From positions 28,652 through 92,651 of the forward strand of contig NZ_FOLL01000018.1 of assembly GCF_900112315.1 (NCBI RefSeq): a stretch of DNA of 64,000 nucleotides, read 5' to 3'. The DNA comes from Parapedobacter composti. GTDB taxonomy: Bacteria; Bacteroidota; Bacteroidia; Sphingobacteriales; Sphingobacteriaceae. Position numbers and translations under genes: made by a program. The notes beneath the pieces are model-generated. The model did not search any database. It saw nothing but the letters and a program-made list of their open reading frames with translations, and had not been told where the DNA came from. Shown here in pieces: positions 26,174-35,491 of the stretch. How positions within the stretch are numbered: position 1 is the first letter of the stretch; each line of letters begins with the position of its first letter.

Positions 26174-26770
26174 ATGAAACATAGAACGATACGATTATTT
26201 TTTAATTATCTGATTAAGGGAACATTGGTGGTGGTGCCGCTGGCGGGCGCGTTGTTTCTGATTGTGTGGGTGGTGGTGAGCATCGATTCGGCACTTAACC
26301 TGAGCAGCTGGTTGTGGGAAGACGAAAGCGGGGCGCCGCTTTATGTGCCGGGGTTGGGTATCCTTACCGTGCTGATTTTGTTGGTTGCTGTGGGAATGGT
26401 TTTCACGAATGTGGTTACTGAACCGATATACAACTGGTTCAATAACGTGCTCAGCCGGATTCCGTTGTTCAGCACCTTGTATTCTTCCATTAAGGATTTT
26501 ACGGAGGCCTTCGTTGGCGATGCCAAAAAGTTCAACGAACCGGTGGTTGTGGAGGTTAATGAAACGGGATTGAAGAAAATTGGTTTTTTAACGCAGCGGG
26601 ACTTGACTAAGATTGGTTTGGATGGTGAAGTTATAGTTTACTTTCCTTATTCTTATTCTTTTGCTGGTCAAGTGGTTGTGGTTAAATCGGAACGGGTGAA
26701 GCCACTGAATATGAGCGCCACGGATGCCATGAAGCTCGTGGTATCCGGGGGGGTGAGCGGACTGGAATAG
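26174..26770 (+). CDS. DUF502 family membrane protein
   Basis: A 198-residue protein with two N-terminal membrane spans (GTLVVVPLAGALFLIVWVVV and ILTVLILLVAVGMVFTNVV) and a conserved cytoplasmic or periplasmic tail (IPLFSTLYSSIKDFTEAF, VVVEVNETGLKKIGFLTQ, VYFPYSYSFAGQVVVV). These are the marks of DUF502. Its function is not established. It lies 31 bases after murF-alr on the same strand and may be cotranscribed; it is convergent with the next gene. Confidence 0.88.
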   Translation: MKHRTIRLFFNYLIKGTLVVVPLAGALFLIVWVVVSIDSALNLSSWLWEDESGAPLYVPGLGILTVLILLVAVGMVFTNVVTEPIYNWFNNVLSRIPLFSTLYSSIKDFTEAFVGDAKKFNEPVVVEVNETGLKKIGFLTQRDLTKIGLDGEVIVYFPYSYSFAGQVVVVKSERVKPLNMSATDAMKLVVSGGVSGLE

Positions 26771-26789
26771 GGGCACTTCCAGCCTTCGG

Positions 26790-27782
26790 TTATGACAGTA
26801 CTTCCTTCAGTATGCGGTATGACTTCAGCCGCGCTCCTTGGTCGTAGATATTGCTCGTGGTCATCAGCTCGTCGATGCCGGTCTCCCCGATGAACCGGGA
26901 AAGCTGGGCCGCCAACGTTTCATGGTTTCCGATGAAGGTGCAGGCGGTCATCTGCTTAACGGCGGCTTCCACCTCGGGCGACCAATAGGGCTCCATGGAC
27001 GGTACAGGGGGCGCCAGCGGCTGCCGCGTATTGGTCACAATACCCAGAAACATGCGGTACATGCTGGTGGCCAGTATATGGGCTTCTTCATCTGTGTCGG
27101 CAGCAATGACGTTCACACAGGCCAGCACATAGGGCTTTTCGAGCCAGGCCGAAGGCTTGAAATGCTGGCGGTAAAGGGCTATCGCTGCCCGGAACTGGGC
27201 CGGTGCAAAATGCGCGGCAAACGCATAGGGCAGTCCCATCTCCGCAGCGAGGTATGCACTGTCTGTGCTCGAACCCAGTATCCAGATGGGGATGTCGAGC
27301 CCTTCGCCGGGAAATGCCCTTACACGCCCTCCGGCATTGTCGTCGCTGAAATACAGCTGCAATTCACGGATATCCGACGGGAAATTATATGCGGTGTTCA
27401 GGTTGTTGCGCCGCAACGCCATGGCGGTCAACTGGTCGGTGCCCGGTGCGCGGCCCAGCCCCAGGTCAATGCGTCCGGGATATAGCGTTTCCAGCGTACC
27501 GAACTGTTCGGCAACGGCCAGCGGAGCATGGTTGGGTAGCATCACTCCGCCGGAACCGACACGGATATGACTGGTTTTTCCGGCCACATGGCCGATGAGG
27601 ACCGTAGGGGCTGAACTGGCAACATATTCCATGTTGTGGTGTTCGGCAAGCCAGATACGGGTATACCCCAATTGTTCAATATGCTGCGCTACTTCCACCG
27701 TACGGGCAATGGCGGTGGCGGCGTCACCTCCTTGGATGACGATGGAAAGGTCGAGTGCAGAGAGCTTCACTTGCTTAGTCAT
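26790..27782 (-). CDS. LLM-class flavin-dependent oxidoreductase (luciferase-like)
   Basis: A 330-residue TIM-barrel flavin oxidoreductase. Family features are the N-terminal LSALDLSIVIQGGDA, IWLAEHHNMEYVASSAP, IRVGSGGVMLPNHAPL, VAEQFGTLETLYPGRIDLGLGRAPGTD and the later ILGSSTDSAYLAAEMGLPYAFAAHF. Members oxidise various organic substrates with reduced FMN; the substrate cannot be predicted. It is 43 bases downstream of the methyltransferase gene on the same strand, perhaps the end of a three-gene operon with the cysteine desulfurase. Confidence 0.9.
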   Translation of the reverse strand: MTKQVKLSALDLSIVIQGGDAATAIARTVEVAQHIEQLGYTRIWLAEHHNMEYVASSAPTVLIGHVAGKTSHIRVGSGGVMLPNHAPLAVAEQFGTLETLYPGRIDLGLGRAPGTDQLTAMALRRNNLNTAYNFPSDIRELQLYFSDDNAGGRVRAFPGEGLDIPIWILGSSTDSAYLAAEMGLPYAFAAHFAPAQFRAAIALYRQHFKPSAWLEKPYVLACVNVIAADTDEEAHILATSMYRMFLGIVTNTRQPLAPPVPSMEPYWSPEVEAAVKQMTACTFIGNHETLAAQLSRFIGETGIDELMTTSNIYDQGARLKSYRILKEVLS

Positions 27783-27825
27783 AACCGCAAATTACTGCAT
27801 TACGGTATGGAAGGGCAAGCTTCCT

Positions 27826-29016
27826 TCAGCATTTTGATGCAAAGATGACCAACAGGCTATCGTTCATGCCCTTGCAGAAAAACAGGTAGGCATCACCGCT
27901 CTCCTGTATCCGGTGCTTTTTGCGCAGTTCTTCCGGCTTCAGGGGGAAATTACGCGTGCTGACATTTCCGCGGACTGTTTTTTTATCCCGCTTAAAATCT
28001 GCGTAATATTGTATGTTATCTACATAAAATCTTCTGCCCATGAACTGGGGTATGGCTTCCGCTGAAGTATAAAGATGGGTGTGCTGATGGAGCTTTTTCA
28101 GCCCATAGCGCTGGGCGGTAAGCTTGAATGCTCCCGCTTTGAGCAGCGCGGCATCCGGTTCGTAGAGGTAACGTTCCGGCAGCCCGAATTGGGGTACGGC
28201 GGCTTTTTCTTCGGCCAGGTGGAAAGGGAAGATGTGCGGTTGAACGCCATCGGCCATTGCTGCGACAATGCGCGGCGCAGGTGCGGGAGTCCGCTCGGCC
28301 ACCAGCAACAATTCCTTGCACTCATTGCCGGTGCTGACGACGTGGACTTCACTGATGTTCGGCAAGGCTTCGAGTGCCATGGAGATGTCGAGCAATGGTG
28401 CTGCTTTGATGATTACCTTTTCGGCTTTTTCCAAAAGCTGTGCCTGGTATTTCACCACGTTGGGTTCGCAATCTTCCAGCCGGAACACCTTGCGCTGCTG
28501 CACGCGCCGCGACGGGTCGATATACACGCAATCAAACGTGTCGGCGGGTTGATCCAGCAGGTAGGCCAGGCCGTCGGTAGCTACGAACGTGATGTTGTCT
28601 GCGGCCAGCGCAGCCGCATTATGCTGGGCAATCTGTGAGAGCACTTGCTGTTTTTCGCAATGCACCACAGACGTTGCATGCCTGGAAAAAAAATAGGCAT
28701 CGGCGCCGAAGCCGCCGGTGAGGTCGGCCATCCGACTTCCATGCGGTATCAGGCTGGCTTTGTATGCCGCGGTGATATGTGACGACGCTTGTTCGATGGA
28801 TAATTTGCCCGGATAATAAATGCACGGGGTTTCATACCAAAGGGGCAATTTCAGGCGGCACCGCTGCCTGCCGTCCAGTTGCTGGGCCAGCTCCGCTGCC
28901 GACACCCCGGGAAAAGGGCTCCGGCGCAGTGCCATGTCAGCTGGCACGGTCTGCTCCTGTTCACGGAGGTAGTGCTGTACCTCCATCGTAAGGATTCGAG
29001 GGTTCATGGCCGTCAT
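27826..29016 (-). CDS. SAM-dependent methyltransferase with THUMP-like C-terminal domain
   Basis: A 396-residue protein of the PG_1098-like family of Bacteroidota. The methyltransferase core has motif I DLTGGFGADAYFFS, followed by VHCEKQQVLSQIA and YIDPSRR, which corresponds to the motif IV position. The C-terminal part resembles the THUMP-like domain assigned to these proteins (RFYVDNIQYYADFKRDKKTVRGNVSTRNFPLKPEELRKK), suggesting an RNA substrate. The start overlaps the cysteine desulfurase stop by four bases (ATGA), so the two are cotranslated. The exact target RNA is unknown. Confidence 0.82.
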   Translation of the reverse strand: MTAMNPRILTMEVQHYLREQEQTVPADMALRRSPFPGVSAAELAQQLDGRQRCRLKLPLWYETPCIYYPGKLSIEQASSHITAAYKASLIPHGSRMADLTGGFGADAYFFSRHATSVVHCEKQQVLSQIAQHNAAALAADNITFVATDGLAYLLDQPADTFDCVYIDPSRRVQQRKVFRLEDCEPNVVKYQAQLLEKAEKVIIKAAPLLDISMALEALPNISEVHVVSTGNECKELLLVAERTPAPAPRIVAAMADGVQPHIFPFHLAEEKAAVPQFGLPERYLYEPDAALLKAGAFKLTAQRYGLKKLHQHTHLYTSAEAIPQFMGRRFYVDNIQYYADFKRDKKTVRGNVSTRNFPLKPEELRKKHRIQESGDAYLFFCKGMNDSLLVIFASKC

Positions 29017-30200
29017 TCGATCTTTCCGTTTTCGTACAGTTGCCAGACAGGCGAAGACTCCCGTAACCGCTCCACGGCAGCGCTGATCTGGGCGGTGCAG
29101 GTGCGGATATCGTCGTCCGTGTTGAACCGGCCAAGGCTGAAACGCAGGGAAGCGTGTGCATCGGCATCGGTTAATCCCATGGCTTTCAGCACGTGCGAAG
29201 GGTCGCGCGTGCCGCTTACGCAGGCAGAACCGGAGGCAAGCGCAATGCCGGGCGCACCGGCCATGATTTGGTCGGCCTTCAGGTGCCGGAACGTGATGTT
29301 GCTCACATGCGGCAGACGCGGCGCTTGTCGCCCGTTTATGAACGTGGCCGGAAGCTGGGTCAGCGCAGCTTCCAGTTCATCGCGCAGCTGGGCCAGCCGG
29401 TGGCCCGTGGCCAGCATGTCGTGCGCCGCAAGTTCCGCCGCTTTACCCAGGCCCACGATGCCCGGCACGTTCAGGGTGCCTGCGCGGTAGCGGTTTTCTT
29501 GTCCGCCTCCGTGAAATAGGGCCCCTGTCTGTATACGTTTGTTTTTCCGCCGGATGTACAATGCGCCCGCGCCTTTAGGCCCGTACAGTTTATGTGCGCT
29601 CACGCAGAGCAGATCGATGCCAACGGCCGGGGCGTTCAAGGGAACCTTGCCTATGCCCTGTGTGGCGTCGCAGAAGAACAGGACGTCGTGCTTGGCCGCA
29701 ATGGCCGCGATCGCTTCCACGGGATGGATGACCCCCGTTTCGTTATTGGCATGCATCAATGCCACCAGCACTGTGTCCGGCCGGATGGCTTCTTCCAGCA
29801 GGCGCAGGTCCAGACGGCCCTGCCCGTCTACGGGCAGGTAGGTAACCTCCGCGCCCTTTTTGGCTAAGTACGCCAGTGTATCAAGCACGGCTTTATGTTC
29901 CGTAAGGCAGGTGATGAAGTGTTTCCCCTTGGTCTGGTAGTGCTCAAACACCCCTTTAATAGCCATGTTGATGGCTTCAGTGGCGCCTGAAGTAAATACG
30001 ATTTCCTTTGGGGTGGCGCCGATGAGTGCGGCAACCTGTTCCCTGGCGATGTCCACCGCTGCTGCCGCCGCGCGGCCGGCGCGGTGTGTCAAGCTGGATG
30101 CGTTGCCGAAAAGGCTGGTCATATAGGGCATCATCGCCTCCAGCACCTGCGCATCAAGCGGCGTGGTCGCATTGTTGTCCAGGTAAATAAGCCCATCCAT
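29013..30200 (-). CDS. Cysteine desulfurase (IscS/NifS family)
   Basis: A 395-residue PLP enzyme that moves sulfur from cysteine to a protein cysteine for Fe-S or tRNA thiolation. Motifs are YLDNNATTP at the start, FTSGATEAINMAI, TEHKAVLD, ANNETG, the PLP lysine in SAHKLYGPKG (about residue 200) and the reactive cysteine in ASGSACVSG (about residue 320). No IscU or IscR is adjacent; the partner is the overlapping methyltransferase, so a role in RNA modification is possible but unproven. Confidence 0.93.
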   Translation of the reverse strand: MDGLIYLDNNATTPLDAQVLEAMMPYMTSLFGNASSLTHRAGRAAAAAVDIAREQVAALIGATPKEIVFTSGATEAINMAIKGVFEHYQTKGKHFITCLTEHKAVLDTLAYLAKKGAEVTYLPVDGQGRLDLRLLEEAIRPDTVLVALMHANNETGVIHPVEAIAAIAAKHDVLFFCDATQGIGKVPLNAPAVGIDLLCVSAHKLYGPKGAGALYIRRKNKRIQTGALFHGGGQENRYRAGTLNVPGIVGLGKAAELAAHDMLATGHRLAQLRDELEAALTQLPATFINGRQAPRLPHVSNITFRHLKADQIMAGAPGIALASGSACVSGTRDPSHVLKAMGLTDADAHASLRFSLGRFNTDDDIRTCTAQISAAVERLRESSPVWQLYENGKIE

Positions 30201-30361
30201 GTTGCGAATTTACGGTTTTTAGCGGACAAACGGTCGTACCATGCTGCACTGTGCTGCTCCCGGTTTTTTGAATTTGGCAATTTTTGTTGCTATTTTGCCA
30301 GACGCTGCCGGCCTGTAGCCGCAGCCGGTGAAGAACCAAAGGTAAACCAAGGAATGTGTTT

Positions 30362-30910
30362 ATGAGCTATTCAGCAGCTATTGAAGGGATAAGTAAGTCG
30401 AGACAGGCCGATGCGGAGGCATATGACGCCATCTTTCTTAAATATTACGAGATGTTGTGCGTAAATGCTTACTTTTACCTGAAAGATGCCGAGGAAGCAC
30501 GGGAGCTCGTCCAGGACTTCTTTGTGGAGCTTTTTGAGAAAAAGCGTTATGCAGACTTGGAAGGCGACATTAAGGGATACCTGTACCAATCGGTTAAAAA
30601 CAGGTGCCTGAACCGGCTGCGTAAAATGGAAAATGATAAAAAGCGGCTTGAACAACTTAAACTTGAGGCGATGTATGCGCAACGATCCGGCGAAAGAGCG
30701 CAAACGGAAGGGGTTTACAATCGGCTGCACGAGGCTTTTGGCCAGTTATCCATGCAGCGCAAAGAAGCGCTTACGTTAGTGTATGTGCAGGATAAAAGGT
30801 ACCAGGAAGCCGCGGAAAAAATGGGTATCAGCGTCAATTCGCTGAAAACGCACCTGAAACTGGGACTGAAGAAACTGCGCCAGACCCTCACTAATTACAG
30901 AAAAATTTAA
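30362..30910 (+). CDS. ECF RNA polymerase sigma factor (FecI-like)
   Basis: A 182-residue sigma-70 factor of the extracytoplasmic-function type. Region 2 shows EEARELVQDFFVELFEKK and GYLYQSVKNRCLNRLRK; region 4 shows LTLVYVQDKRYQEAAEKMGISVNSLKTHLKLGLKKLR. ATG 30362 is chosen over a GTG at 30356. The next genes are a FecR anti-sigma factor and an STN-domain SusC, which is the standard trans-envelope signalling set in Bacteroidota: the outer-membrane transporter senses cargo and frees this sigma factor to transcribe its own locus. Confidence 0.93.
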   Translation: MSYSAAIEGISKSRQADAEAYDAIFLKYYEMLCVNAYFYLKDAEEARELVQDFFVELFEKKRYADLEGDIKGYLYQSVKNRCLNRLRKMENDKKRLEQLKLEAMYAQRSGERAQTEGVYNRLHEAFGQLSMQRKEALTLVYVQDKRYQEAAEKMGISVNSLKTHLKLGLKKLRQTLTNYRKI

Positions 30911-30943
30911 CCCGAATCTCCGGAAGGTGTGTATTACCAGTAT

Positions 30944-32086
30944 ATGGAATCCAATTACGGTCAAATCAGGCAATGGTATATCGAGAAGCTGTCAGGGGTT
31001 ATATCAGCGGCCGACAATGAGCGGTTGGAGCAGTGGCTCGCCACAGACAGCGAAGCCCGGCAGGTTTGGCAATCGATGGAAGAAGACCGGAAACGGCTGG
31101 ATCCCGAGGGTTTTCTTGCCGGTATAGCACCGGAAGAGGAACTCCGCAAAGTCAAACAGCGGCTGAAGGGAAAGCGAACCGGGCGGATTCAGCGGATCGG
31201 GCGTTATGCAGCGGCTGCAGCCCTGCTGTTGGTGGCGATGTCCGTATGGTACACGCTAAGAGACGACGGAGGTGTTCAGCTTGCAAACGGGCCAGTGGTG
31301 TTCCCCGTCGCCGCAACAGCCAATCCGCATGTACAATTGATTTCCAGTAATGGTCAGTCGCTCAACCTGGATACCGCTGCATCTCCCACAACCATCGAAC
31401 TGCAGGGCATGTCTGTTCGTACAGCGGCTGAAGAACTGCAGGTGGTTCATTCCGAAGAAGTGGTGATGAACACGCTCGTGGTGCCGATGAAAGCCACTTA
31501 TCGGATTGTTCTTCCCGATGGTTCAAAGGTCTGGCTTAACGCCATGTCCAAACTGCACTTCCCATCCCGTTTCACAGAAGGTACCCGCGAGGTGTCGCTG
31601 GAGGGCGAAGGCTATTTCGAAATTGCCGCTGACAAGGAGAAGCCGTTCATCGTCCATGCCGGACGGAACCAGATACACGTGCTCGGCACCCGGTTTAATG
31701 TAAACAGCTATCAGCCGGAGCGCGTTGAAACGGCCCTGGTTGAAGGGAGCGTCGTGCTCGTTGGCGGAGGCCAGCGTTTGCCATTGCAACCGGGGTATGC
31801 TGCGACCTACAATGGTAAGGGATTCGAAAAGACCGAGTTTGACGAGACCGCAATACTGGCCTGGAAGGAGGGGATCTATTATTTCCGCAATGCTTCATTG
31901 GATGATCTGGCACTGGTCATCAACCGCTGGTACGGATTGTCTGTTTCTTTGGAAGACGCATCGCTCGTCAGACACCGGATTACCGGACTTATGGAACGGG
32001 GTGATATCACCTATTTCTTGGCGGATTTGAAGGCCTCAACCGGTATCGCTCACCGGATTGCTGGTGACGTCCTGTACCTCCACTGA
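30944..32086 (+). CDS. FecR-family anti-sigma factor
   Basis: About 380 residues. A cytoplasmic N-terminal part binds the sigma factor; a single membrane span lies at about residues 86-104 (RYAAAAALLLVAMSVWYTL). The periplasmic FecR domain (YRIVLPDGSKVWLNAMSKLHFPSRF, REVSLEGEGYFEIA, FIVHAGRNQIHVLGTRFNVNSY) is followed by a DUF4974-type domain at the end (ASLDDLALVINRWYGLSVSL). ATG 30944 follows a GGAAGG ribosome-binding-like stretch at 30922. The gene lies 33 bases after the sigma gene. Confidence 0.93.
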   Translation: MESNYGQIRQWYIEKLSGVISAADNERLEQWLATDSEARQVWQSMEEDRKRLDPEGFLAGIAPEEELRKVKQRLKGKRTGRIQRIGRYAAAAALLLVAMSVWYTLRDDGGVQLANGPVVFPVAATANPHVQLISSNGQSLNLDTAASPTTIELQGMSVRTAAEELQVVHSEEVVMNTLVVPMKATYRIVLPDGSKVWLNAMSKLHFPSRFTEGTREVSLEGEGYFEIAADKEKPFIVHAGRNQIHVLGTRFNVNSYQPERVETALVEGSVVLVGGGQRLPLQPGYAATYNGKGFEKTEFDETAILAWKEGIYYFRNASLDDLALVINRWYGLSVSLEDASLVRHRITGLMERGDITYFLADLKASTGIAHRIAGDVLYLH

Positions 32087-32144
32087 ATAAAATTAAATTT
32101 TCCTTCACCCGTTTTTACGGACCGTGTGTAGTATAGGTAACCCG

Positions 32145-32159
32145 GGGCATCATATGCCC
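32145..32159. promoter_or_regulatory. Inverted repeat before the STN-SusC gene
   Basis: GGGCAT and ATGCCC flank a three-base spacer, 27 bases before the SusC ATG. No TAnnTTTG element is seen in this 99-base gap, so the gene may use an alternative promoter, possibly that of the ECF sigma factor. Role unproven. Confidence 0.35.
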
Positions 32160-32185
32160 ATGTGAATTATAAACTATATTAACAG

Positions 32186-35100
32186 ATGGACAACCTTACA
32201 TTTAAGTTTATCGGAAAACGGATTTTCGTGCTGCCATTGCTGTTCTCCCTTTTCATTGGGATGGCGCGGGCAGGTAACGATTGGCAGGAACTCACAGCAA
32301 GATCTGTGAGTATGAGCGGAAAAAACGTATCACTGGCGGATGCTTTTGGCATGATACGGAAACAGACCGGCTTGACGGTTTTTTACGGCAACCAGGTGCT
32401 GGACGACCGTGAACGCGTCAGTTTCGATTTTAAGAACCGTCCTTTAACCGAGGTGCTGAATACCTTGCTGAAAGGCCGGGATATCCGGTATGAGCTGCGG
32501 CGCAACCGTGTCATCGTGCTGGAACGTGCCGCTTCGCCGGCTGTTGTGCAGGCATCTGCGCCAGTACAGCAGACCGTCAATGGCCGGGTAACGGACCGCA
32601 GGGGCGCGGTTTCGGAGGTCACGGTAACGGTAAAAGGAACCAACAACTCCGTGTCCACGGATGCTGATGGGCGCTTCAGCATCGATGCTTCGGCGGGCGA
32701 CGTTCTGGTATTCCGCCGCTTGGGGTATACCGCGCAGGAAGTCGCGGTAGGCAACAATCCTACCATTAATGTAACACTTGCAGAAAGTGTGGAAGACATC
32801 GATGAGGTGGTGGTTATTGGTTACGGTACCGTGCGCAAACGTGATCTTACCGGCTCCGTTGCGCAGGTTAAAGCCAAAGACGTAAATGCATTCCCTAATG
32901 CAAACGTCATCCAATCCCTTTCGGGGCGTGCGGCAGGTGTGCAGATACGCCCCAGTTCGGGAGCGCCCGGGCCGGCCATGAGCGTGCGTATCCGTGGGGG
33001 AAACTCCTTGCAAGGGAGTAATGAACCGCTTTACGTTATCGATGGATTTCCTATTTCAGGCAATACACCCAACCCTTCGCATATCAACGTGGCTGATATC
33101 GAAAGTATCGAAATCCTGAAAGATGCTTCGGCCACGGCCATTTATGGGTCCAGGGGCGCCAACGGTGTGGTGTTAATCACCACCAAGAGAGGAAAGGCAG
33201 GAGAAACAAGAGTGGACTTCGAGACGTCTTATGGCACACAAAGTGCCATTAAAAAGCTGGACTTGATGAACGCCAGCGAATACGCCCGGTTCTATAATAT
33301 ACACGCGGCCAATACCAACGCCGCACCCCATTTTACGGATGAGGAGATAGCTGCCTTTGGCGAGGGGTACGATTGGCAAGACATGCTGTTTTCTACAGCA
33401 CCCATGTCTACGGCTGCACTCAATATTGCTGGGGGCAACGAGAAAACGCAGTTCTCCGTGTCGGGCAGTTATTATGGGCAAGACGGAATTATAGAAGGCA
33501 GCGATTACCTCCGGTATTCACTGCGCTCACACCTGAACCACAAAATCAGCGATCGGTTCGATGTGGAGCTGACAAGCACGTTGTCACGGTTAAAAACCAG
33601 TCGGCGGGATAGTGGCGGTGGCAACCGCGGTAGTTCAATGTTTGGCGCAGCGCTGGCCATGCCGCCTACGCTTACGCCCTACGAGCCGGATGGGTCGTAT
33701 ACCATCCCGCTGAACCACCATTCGTTTTTGGCCGGCGAGCTGCGGAACCCCATTAATTTTATTAATGAGCAGAACAGCACCACACGTGCTAATGTTGCGT
33801 TAATCAACGCGGCTATTTCCTATCACATTACACCAGACCTGACATTGAAAATCGCTGGCGGTATTGAAAATCGCGATGACCGTACCGACAATTATACGAC
33901 AACCAGGTTCTTCGGCAGTCAGGGAGCGGCATCGGTTTCTACCATACAGCATGTCAGCCTATTGAACGAAAACACCTTGAATTATAACAAGACGTTCGGC
34001 GGCAAGCATACCGTGTCGGCAGTGGCGGGATTCACTTACCAGGACTTTTTGTCGACACCGCTGTCGGCCAGCGGAACCATTTTCCTGAGTGATATTCAGG
34101 AGACCTATGATTTAGGGAGCGCCCAGGGGCAACCTAACCATCCGTCTTCAAATTATATTAAGTCTGTTTTGCTTTCTTATTTGGGTAGGGTTAATTATAA
34201 CTACGACGACCGCTACCTGGCTACCATAAGTTTCCGACGAGATGGATCGTCCCGGTACAGTGACGGGCATAAGTGGGGAACATTTCCGTCGGCAGCCCTG
34301 GCGTGGCGTATCTCAAATGAGGCTTTCATGGCGGGGCAGAATGTGTTCTCAGACCTGAAACTGCGCGCCAGTTGGGGGCTCACCGGAAGCCAGGCCATAG
34401 ATCCCTATACAACGCAGAACCTTCTTGTTGGCAATCGAATCATCCTGGGCAATCAATATCACAATACATTTGCTCCCGCTGCCCAGTTTCCCGGCGTCCT
34501 TTGGTGGGAATCGACTGAACAGATGGACCTTGGACTTGATATGGGCTTCCTGAGGAACAGACTGACCTTTACGGCCGACTTCTACATCAAAAATACCTCT
34601 GACTTATTGAGTCCGGTAGGGTTGCCGGCTTCCATGGGATACAGCAATACCGTAATGAACGTGGGTAAGGTGCAGAACAGGGGGGTGGAGTTCGCGCTGG
34701 AAGGCGATGTTATCCGCGGACCATTTACCTGGCACCTGAACGGCAATATTGCGTTTAACCGCAATAAGGTAGTTTCTTTGCACAACGGTGAAGATATTCT
34801 CCGTGACCAAATCGGGATGGTTATTGTGAACGATTACACCAGTATCCTCCGCGAGGGAAGGCCTGTAGGACAGTTCTGGGGCTATGTCGAAGACGGTTAT
34901 AATGAAACTGGTCAAATCAAATACAAAGATGTGGACGGGAATGGCTCTATTAATGCGGCGGATAAAACGTATATCGGAGATCCGAATCCCGACTTTATTT
35001 ATGGCCTTAATTCCACCATGTCATACAAGAATTTTGAGCTGAATATCTTCTTCCAGGGCATTTATGGTAACGATATCTTCAATGCCAGCTCAATAACCAC

Positions 35101-35458
35101 CATTGATTATGCTTCGGGGGTGAATACGCTCAGGGACGTACTGTATAATCACTGGACGCCGGAAAACCCGAACGCCAAATATCCGGCTATCGGCAACACC
35201 GTCAATGCCAATATTTCCGATAGGTTTGTAGAGGATGGCTCTTACCTACGGCTTAAAAACATCAGCTTAGGCTATAATGTGCCGGTGCAATCGTTCGGTA
35301 TCCGGTGGGCGAAAGCGTTGAATGTATACGTCAGCGGACAGAATTTATGGACATTGACCAATTATTCCTGGTGGGATCCGGAATCGAACTTCCGGTTGGA
35401 CTATAACGGATATCCTATTGCGAAAACCGTCACCTTTGGTTTACGCGCCGGATTTTAA
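32186..35458 (+). CDS. SusC/RagA-family TonB-dependent transporter with STN signalling domain
   Basis: A 1090-residue outer-membrane receptor. Signal peptide, then an STN domain at about residues 45-115 (VSLADAFGMIRKQTGLTVFYGN, RPLTEVLNTLLKGRDIRYELRRN) that contacts FecR in the periplasm. A carboxypeptidase-regulatory-like domain follows (VNGRVTDRRGAVSEVTVTVKG), then DEVVVIGYGTVRKRDLTGSV, which opens the plug, PLYVIDGFPISG, and a long barrel. It is the sensor-transporter of the sigma/FecR set upstream. SusD follows within a few bases. Cargo unknown; no glycosidase or peptidase is present in this locus to suggest it. Confidence 0.94.
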   Translation: MDNLTFKFIGKRIFVLPLLFSLFIGMARAGNDWQELTARSVSMSGKNVSLADAFGMIRKQTGLTVFYGNQVLDDRERVSFDFKNRPLTEVLNTLLKGRDIRYELRRNRVIVLERAASPAVVQASAPVQQTVNGRVTDRRGAVSEVTVTVKGTNNSVSTDADGRFSIDASAGDVLVFRRLGYTAQEVAVGNNPTINVTLAESVEDIDEVVVIGYGTVRKRDLTGSVAQVKAKDVNAFPNANVIQSLSGRAAGVQIRPSSGAPGPAMSVRIRGGNSLQGSNEPLYVIDGFPISGNTPNPSHINVADIESIEILKDASATAIYGSRGANGVVLITTKRGKAGETRVDFETSYGTQSAIKKLDLMNASEYARFYNIHAANTNAAPHFTDEEIAAFGEGYDWQDMLFSTAPMSTAALNIAGGNEKTQFSVSGSYYGQDGIIEGSDYLRYSLRSHLNHKISDRFDVELTSTLSRLKTSRRDSGGGNRGSSMFGAALAMPPTLTPYEPDGSYTIPLNHHSFLAGELRNPINFINEQNSTTRANVALINAAISYHITPDLTLKIAGGIENRDDRTDNYTTTRFFGSQGAASVSTIQHVSLLNENTLNYNKTFGGKHTVSAVAGFTYQDFLSTPLSASGTIFLSDIQETYDLGSAQGQPNHPSSNYIKSVLLSYLGRVNYNYDDRYLATISFRRDGSSRYSDGHKWGTFPSAALAWRISNEAFMAGQNVFSDLKLRASWGLTGSQAIDPYTTQNLLVGNRIILGNQYHNTFAPAAQFPGVLWWESTEQMDLGLDMGFLRNRLTFTADFYIKNTSDLLSPVGLPASMGYSNTVMNVGKVQNRGVEFALEGDVIRGPFTWHLNGNIAFNRNKVVSLHNGEDILRDQIGMVIVNDYTSILREGRPVGQFWGYVEDGYNETGQIKYKDVDGNGSINAADKTYIGDPNPDFIYGLNSTMSYKNFELNIFFQGIYGNDIFNASSITTIDYASGVNTLRDVLYNHWTPENPNAKYPAIGNTVNANISDRFVEDGSYLRLKNISLGYNVPVQSFGIRWAKALNVYVSGQNLWTLTNYSWWDPESNFRLDYNGYPIAKTVTFGLRAGF

Positions 35459-35491
35459 AAAATTATGGTTATATTGTTTGAGAAGAAGATC

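Noticed and set aside
26838..27485. Open frame antisense to the luciferase-like oxidoreductase
   Set aside because: No domain or signal; the opposite strand encodes a standard enzyme.
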